The notes under the pieces: generated by a model
Seen by the model: only the letters and a program-made list of their open reading frames with translations
The model's database searches: none
Told to the model about the DNA's origin: nothing
Shown: piece after piece, positions 34,355-38,483 of the stretch
Layout of the letters: every line of letters starts with the position of its first letter
Numbering within the stretch: position 1 is the stretch's first letter
Program-made: the position numbers and the translations under genes
DNA from: Ignavibacteria bacterium GWC2_36_12
GTDB taxonomy: Bacteria; Bacteroidota; Ignavibacteria; Ignavibacteriales; Ignavibacteriaceae
Direction: 5' to 3'
DNA: 38,483 nucleotides
NCBI GenBank assembly: GCA_001802795.1
Contig: MGZZ01000068.1
Span: 20,227-58,709, forward strand

Positions 34355-35446
34355 CTATTTAATTAATAGCATCCTTTTTGTTTTAGCGAAGTTAGACCCG
34401 TCTTCTCCCTTTGCTTCCAGTCTGTAGAAATATACTCCGCTCGAAAAATTAGATGCGTTAAATATTGTTTCGTGTATTCCTGCATCCAGTTGTTCACTGC
34501 TGAGAATATTTGCTACTTCCTGTCCAAGTGTATTATACAACCTGATATTTACCTTCGCTTTAGTTGGAAGTGCAAATCTGATTGTAGTGGATGGATTAAA
34601 CGGATTAGGATAATTCTGGTCGAGTAAAAACTTAATTGGAATGTTTACATCAACTTCAACTATATCCGAATACTCGTATGATCCATCAAGATCAACTTGT
34701 TTTAACCTGTAATAGTATTTACCGGAGAGGGTAGGGTTATCGGTATAGCTGTATTCAGATTTATAAGTAGTGGTACCGTGCCCGGGGATAAAAGCAATTT
34801 CATTATAGGAAAGATTATCCTTACTTCTTTCAAGGTTGAAGCCGGCATTATTTATTTCAGTGGCAGTTTGCCAGCTAACAAGAACTTTACCATTTACAAT
34901 GCTTGTTGTAAATGATGTTAACTCTACCGGTATTGGTGTGGTAACTTCATCATCAAAATTATCCTTGTTCCATAAAGTTAATTCATCATCTCCGAAGAAA
35001 ATACAGGCGGAAGAATTCCAGGTTAAATGTGCATAGCTATCAGGGTCATCTGTAGTAAAGTTTATTGTAACTACATCGGTCCAGGCAGGATATTGAGCAA
35101 CTAAAGTTCCACTATTTAAGTTATTTAATTCTATGTTAACGCCTATTTGATTTGCAGCAGGGCTCACTATTTTCCCGGTTTCATAGTTGATACCGCTGAA
35201 GTTATGAAAAGTATAATTTGTTATCGGAACCGGGTTTAACGGGTATGAAACACTTCCTTCGAAACTGAATCTTAAATTTGAAGATCCTAAATGATTGTTC
35301 GCAGCACTACTGCTGATTTGTATTTTTACAGAATAATTTATTCCATTATTCACAGTAACTACGAAACGTCCTTTAACATCTGCCTGAGCAAAATTTAAGG
35401 AGTAAAAGAAAACGAGCAAGAAAAATGTTATGGTTTTTAATTTCAT
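34355..35446 (-). CDS. T9SS type A sorting domain protein, possible cohesin-like N-terminal domain
   Basis: A 363-residue paralogue of the protein at 30907. Signal peptide at 1-21 (ITFFLLVFFYSLNFAQ). The N-terminal beta domain (about 22-170) has LGSSNLRFSFEGS, YTFHNFSGINYE and PAWTDVVTINFTTD in the same order as in the paralogue. A fibronectin-like part (PVELTSFTTSIVNGKVLVSW, YYYRLKQVDLDGSYEYSD) leads to the T9SS domain (LLDQNYPNPFNPSTTIRFAL, SGVYFYRLEAKGEDGSNF, TKRMLLIK). I chose ATG 35446, where the signal peptide begins, over a frame opening at 35527 that would run into the upstream gene. It is 13 bases downstream of an esterase with a dockerin-like end. Confidence 0.8.
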   Translation of the reverse strand: MKLKTITFFLLVFFYSLNFAQADVKGRFVVTVNNGINYSVKIQISSSAANNHLGSSNLRFSFEGSVSYPLNPVPITNYTFHNFSGINYETGKIVSPAANQIGVNIELNNLNSGTLVAQYPAWTDVVTINFTTDDPDSYAHLTWNSSACIFFGDDELTLWNKDNFDDEVTTPIPVELTSFTTSIVNGKVLVSWQTATEINNAGFNLERSKDNLSYNEIAFIPGHGTTTYKSEYSYTDNPTLSGKYYYRLKQVDLDGSYEYSDIVEVDVNIPIKFLLDQNYPNPFNPSTTIRFALPTKAKVNIRLYNTLGQEVANILSSEQLDAGIHETIFNASNFSSGVYFYRLEAKGEDGSNFAKTKRMLLIK

Positions 35447-35459
35447 AATTGAGTTCCGA

Positions 35460-37541
35460 TTACTGTGCCTGGGAGTTTGATCCGTTATTTGAACGCCAGA
35501 ATAAATTTTTATCAACTGCATTAACATAACCGTCTAAGTTGTAGTCACCCTTCAGATATTTGTCGAAACCATTTTCCGGTCTCCATGCCAGGTTTAAATC
35601 TTCAGTGTTTATAAGCCCATCTGAATTGCCGTCGCTTGCTATCATTCCCCAAACACTAACTGAACCAGTTTCGAGATCTTTTGCACCAAAACCACCTCCG
35701 CAAAAACGGCTGCTGTCGTAACTAAAATCGTAAGTAAGGAGATTGTTTATTAGAATTGCGGGAACAGAACTCAAAACAGAAAGATGGTTTCGATGGCTAA
35801 CTGCAATGTAGTAGTTACCGGGTAAAATATCATTGAAGCTAACAGGGTTCGTTCCGTCCAGATCAACAATATTTCCGTCACTTTTAAGGAATGCAGCCCT
35901 TGTTTTGGTTACGGTTGTATCATTCGCCTTTAATTTAACTAAAACCCAATCTACTACTCCCGGAGGGATTTCATTTACGTTTTCCGTTCCGCCGTAATTC
36001 CATGGGGAAGTGTTATATGGGGGCGAAGCCGGTATTAACCCTTTTGAATTGAGAGTTGTATTCATAGTGCTGTTTCCGGCGTAGGGTCCCTGCAAAAATA
36101 TTTTTGTCGAAACTAACATAGTTTTGGTAGTGAAGTTCCAAACAGTGGACCATCCGAAACCGGGTATTCTAACCCTCCAGTAATATTTTGTCCCGAACTT
36201 AAATCCCGTGGGCTGAAATGAAGTACCGGGAATATTTGAATTCTCAAAGACTATGTTTAAAAAACTTGAGTCGGATGCAATCTGTAGATCGTAAGCAGCA
36301 CTCATAGTGAATGCGGCAGGAGGTGGATTCCAACTTAAAGTGATATCGATAGCTTGGTTAACAGCATTATTGTTAGGACCAGATAGAACAGGTTGATAAT
36401 AATTTTGTATTGCAGTAAACCAGGTATCAGCCATAACGTTATAGCCTTGAATGCTGGGATGTACTCTATCATAAAAATTTGGATTATTGACCAAATAATG
36501 TAATCCCAGGGCATCATACATATCTATTTTAATTATTTTTTGATTTGTGGGTCGCGATGGAAGAACTATAGTCTCCAAATAATTATTAAAATCTAATGTT
36601 TTTTGATGTATTGATTGAGGATATGGAGAACCTTCAATACCTCTATTATCTATATTATCTATAACCTGGGCTACAAAAATTACAATATTATGATTGGGAT
36701 CGGATGTAAAATTATAAATAATGTTAAGAAGAGAATTTACTTGATCGGCAACTTGAGTTGCTGTCTTTATATACGAACTTGCTGTTTCACTAATGTCGTT
36801 TGTTCCAATATGTAAAAGTATAATATCAGGTGGGTTAGAGTTCAAAAACTTATACAGACTATCCGCAATATTGTGATTTCCATATATGTCAGGAGAAGGG
36901 GGTCCGGCAAACCAACCTGGACGCCCTTCATGATCAGGATCAAAGTTTGGATTTGATGTAGATGAAGTACCGGAGCTTTGGTTTCCGACAAAATCGAAAT
37001 TATATCCGGCAGAGTATAGCAAATCAAATAATTTAGATCTATAACCAGCTTCCAGTGGATCTGCAACACCTTCAGTAATTGAGTCTCCAAGAGGCATTAT
37101 TTTTATGGTAGTACCGCTTGTTGCTATAGTGTTTTTCTGCATGCCTTGAGATTTATTTATCTCACTTTTAAAAACACTAAATGCTTTATCACTTACATCA
37201 GATATAGAAGAGTTAGAAGCATCGCTGATTCTAATTAAAACATCGGAGATTTGTATGTTTGGAACCTTCCATGAATATTGCTCTAGAGACGCATCCACAG
37301 ATGAAATAATTTCATGCCATGTTATTCCTTGGCTTAAAGAATATTCTATCTTAACGTTAGTAATGCTTTCTGCACCTGTCCAACTAATCGTTTGAATTGA
37401 ATTTGCTTCCCAGTTTTCTCCACCGTTTGGAGAACTAACAATAATAGTCTGAGCAGAAATTTTTACAAAACTTCCTAAGGACATTATTACGCAGAAAATA
37501 GCAATTCCCGATATATTTTTATTACGAATTAATATTTTCAT
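35460..37541 (-). CDS. Secreted CE3-like SGNH esterase with N-terminal Ig-like and C-terminal dockerin-like domains
   Basis: A 693-residue paralogue of the protein at 32013. Signal peptide to about residue 31. Residues 33-125 form an extra domain absent from the paralogue (IIVSSPNGGENWEANSIQTI, FSVF), resembling the Kre9/KNH-type surface module. The SGNH domain (146-385) has KIMPLGDSITEG with Ser154, DPDHEGRPGW, LLHIGTNDIS and DRVHPSIQGYNVMAD. A fibronectin-like domain (GFKFGTKYYWRVRIPGFGW) and a beta domain (VVDWVLVKLKANDT, YYIAVSHRNHLSVLSS) follow. The final 60 residues have SDGNSDGLINTED and GDYNLDGYVNAVD calcium loops, a dockerin-like pair. No T9SS domain is present. Probable deacetylation of plant or microbial polysaccharide; substrate not visible. 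Confidence 0.82.
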   Translation of the reverse strand: MKILIRNKNISGIAIFCVIMSLGSFVKISAQTIIVSSPNGGENWEANSIQTISWTGAESITNVKIEYSLSQGITWHEIISSVDASLEQYSWKVPNIQISDVLIRISDASNSSISDVSDKAFSVFKSEINKSQGMQKNTIATSGTTIKIMPLGDSITEGVADPLEAGYRSKLFDLLYSAGYNFDFVGNQSSGTSSTSNPNFDPDHEGRPGWFAGPPSPDIYGNHNIADSLYKFLNSNPPDIILLHIGTNDISETASSYIKTATQVADQVNSLLNIIYNFTSDPNHNIVIFVAQVIDNIDNRGIEGSPYPQSIHQKTLDFNNYLETIVLPSRPTNQKIIKIDMYDALGLHYLVNNPNFYDRVHPSIQGYNVMADTWFTAIQNYYQPVLSGPNNNAVNQAIDITLSWNPPPAAFTMSAAYDLQIASDSSFLNIVFENSNIPGTSFQPTGFKFGTKYYWRVRIPGFGWSTVWNFTTKTMLVSTKIFLQGPYAGNSTMNTTLNSKGLIPASPPYNTSPWNYGGTENVNEIPPGVVDWVLVKLKANDTTVTKTRAAFLKSDGNIVDLDGTNPVSFNDILPGNYYIAVSHRNHLSVLSSVPAILINNLLTYDFSYDSSRFCGGGFGAKDLETGSVSVWGMIASDGNSDGLINTEDLNLAWRPENGFDKYLKGDYNLDGYVNAVDKNLFWRSNNGSNSQAQ

Positions 37542-37658
37542 ACTTAATCAATATAGTTTTTCATTATACTTTCGGTTCCTATTATTTCGCAAGTAGAAAC
37601 AACAAAAAGCAGCGATTTGTTAAAATTGGGTTTCCGCATTTGTTGACAACTATTTAAT

Positions 37659-37762
37659 GACAAGTAATATGCCATAAGATTATGATTGCTCTATATTTAA
37701 TCATAATGAATTGTTTCTCAAATTGGAATTATCCCATAGTAAGTGTAGAAATTTGAAACAAT
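37659..37762. promoter_or_regulatory. Conserved intergenic block, copy 2
   Basis: GACAAGTAATATGCCATA (37659-37676), TTTCTCAAATTGGAATTATC (37714-37733) and TGTAGAAATTTGAAACAAT (37744-37762) repeat the block at 34032-34135 with nearly equal spacing (30 against 29 bases between the last two). Between the shared stretches the sequences differ, so the conserved parts stand out. It lies about 120-220 bases upstream of the esterase start. Confidence 0.5.
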
Positions 37763-37846
37763 GTTTCGGGGGTGATGTCATACTAAAGTTACAAGCAAAA
37801 CCTATGTTTTGATTGCAAAAATATATGATTCAAGAATTAAAAAAAA

Positions 37847-37874
37847 AGCCGGCAAAGCATTAGGCTTGCCGGCT
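37847..37874 (-). terminator. Rho-independent terminator of the partial T9SS gene
   Basis: On the minus strand AGCCGGCAA and TTGCCGGCT form a perfect nine-base-pair GC-rich stem around a ten-base loop, followed by a run of nine or more T. It lies about 25 bases after the stop of the T9SS gene at 37901 and should stop read-through towards the next esterase gene. Confidence 0.9.
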
Positions 37875-37900
37875 GATATGATTTTTGATTTACTTATGCT

Positions 37901-38483
37901 TTACTTGATTAAAAGCATTCTTTTTGTTTCAGCAAAAGTGGAACCATCTTCTCCCTTCGCTTCCAGTCTGTAGAAATATACTCCGCTCGAAAAATTGGAT
38001 GCATTGAATACCGTTTCGTGTAAACCTGCATCAAGTTGCTCACTGCCGAGAATATTTACCACTTCCTGTCCAAGTGTATTATATAACTTGATATTTACCT
38101 TTGCATTCATTGGAAGTGCAAATCTAATGGTAGTAGATGGATTAAACGGATTAGGATAATTCTGATCTAAAGAGAACTCTCTTGGTATTCCAAGGTTTGC
38201 CTCGATCGAAGCTGTGTAATGGAAAGAACCATCAAGATCAACTTGCTTTAACCTGTAATAGTATTTCCCAGAGAGGATAGAGTTATCAGTATAGCTGTAA
38301 TCAGATTTGTTGGTGGTGGTACCGTGTCCTCTGATAAAAGCAATTTCCTTAAAAGAAATATTATCCTCACTTCTTTCAAGGCTGAAGCCTGAGTTATTCA
38401 TTTCGGTAGCAGTCTGCCAGTTAATAAGAATTTTTCCATTTACTATGTTTGCAGTAAATGATGTTAACTCTACTGGTATTGGT
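37901..38483 (-). CDS. T9SS type A sorting domain protein, C-terminal part (partial)
   Basis: The frame is open to the window edge, so only the last 193 codons are seen. They start in the fibronectin-like part (PIPVELTSFTANIVNGKILI, NWQTATEMNNSGFSLERSED) and end in the T9SS sorting domain (SLDQNYPNPFNPSTTIRFAL, SSGVYFYRLEAKGEDGSTF, TKRMLLIK). The match to the protein at 34355 is very close at both protein and DNA level, much closer than to the one at 30907. That points to recent duplication or gene conversion. An internal ATG at 38401 is not the start. The N-terminal domain and any upstream esterase partner lie outside the window. Confidence 0.85.
   Translation of the reverse strand, partial: PIPVELTSFTANIVNGKILINWQTATEMNNSGFSLERSEDNISFKEIAFIRGHGTTTNKSDYSYTDNSILSGKYYYRLKQVDLDGSFHYTASIEANLGIPREFSLDQNYPNPFNPSTTIRFALPMNAKVNIKLYNTLGQEVVNILGSEQLDAGLHETVFNASNFSSGVYFYRLEAKGEDGSTFAETKRMLLIK

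Larger units (their letters stand above)
37542..37900. other. Intergenic region upstream of the second esterase gene
   Basis: About 360 bases without an ORF. They contain a second copy of the conserved block (37659-37762) and, near the far end, a strong terminator for the T9SS gene that begins outside the window. The esterase promoter should lie within about 37545-37660; no clear consensus is visible. Confidence 0.5.

Overview
The window looks like a chromosomal segment of a low-GC member of the Ignavibacteria/Ignavibacteriales (Bacteroidota-Chlorobi lineage). The reasons are three secreted proteins with type IX secretion (T9SS) C-terminal sorting domains carrying the NYPNPFNP signature, a Chlorobium-like malate dehydrogenase, a pyrophosphate-type phosphofructokinase, separate nuoC and nuoD genes, and Bacteroidota-like TAnnTTTG promoter elements. 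All assignments come from reading the sequence; no database search was run.

Layout. (1) 1-2.5 kb: end of rplU, then rpmA, followed by two malate dehydrogenase paralogues on opposite strands, separated and flanked by a direct/inverted repeat family. (2) 2.5-7.4 kb, minus strand: an RsbW-like anti-sigma ATPase, a probable outer-membrane beta-barrel overlapping a fibronectin-III lipoprotein gene, and an overlapping pair made of an unknown 112-residue protein and a PD-(D/E)XK nuclease-like protein. (3) 7.5-12.6 kb, plus strand: nuoABCDEF behind a good -35/-10 promoter. A palindromic repeat sits between nuoB and nuoC, and a broken S23 four-helix-bundle gene flanked by inverted repeats sits between nuoD and nuoE. 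No nuoG-N follows. (4) 12.7-18.8 kb: a degenerate kinase-like gene, ferritin, UvrD/PcrA helicase, PPi-phosphofructokinase, an unlisted 42-codon membrane ORF, and a fatty acid hydroxylase.

(5) 18.9-23.8 kb: a signalling block with a KaiC/RecA-like ATPase fused to a GGDEF-like domain that lacks the GGDEF motif, a small single-pass membrane protein, and a 944-residue multi-PAS hybrid histidine kinase whose ATPase domain looks degenerate. (6) 24.0-30.8 kb: a compact six-gene operon of fatty-acyl-AMP ligase, acyl carrier protein, MBOAT acyltransferase, SGNH protein, NodU-type carbamoyltransferase and SxtJ-like membrane protein. The first four parallel DltA-DltC-DltB-DltD in function and almost in order, so this reads as an uncharacterised system for activating an acyl group, loading it on a carrier, moving it across the membrane and attaching it to an exported glycan or lipid, with carbamoylation as a further decoration.

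(7) 30.9-38.5 kb, minus strand: two and a half copies of a repeated two-gene unit. In each unit a secreted CE3-like SGNH esterase ends in a dockerin-like double calcium loop and lacks a T9SS signal. The next gene is a T9SS-sorted protein whose N-terminal beta-rich domain could be the partner. A conserved intergenic block recurs upstream of both esterase genes. The inference is a small cellulosome-like arrangement in which the T9SS protein anchors the enzyme at the cell surface.
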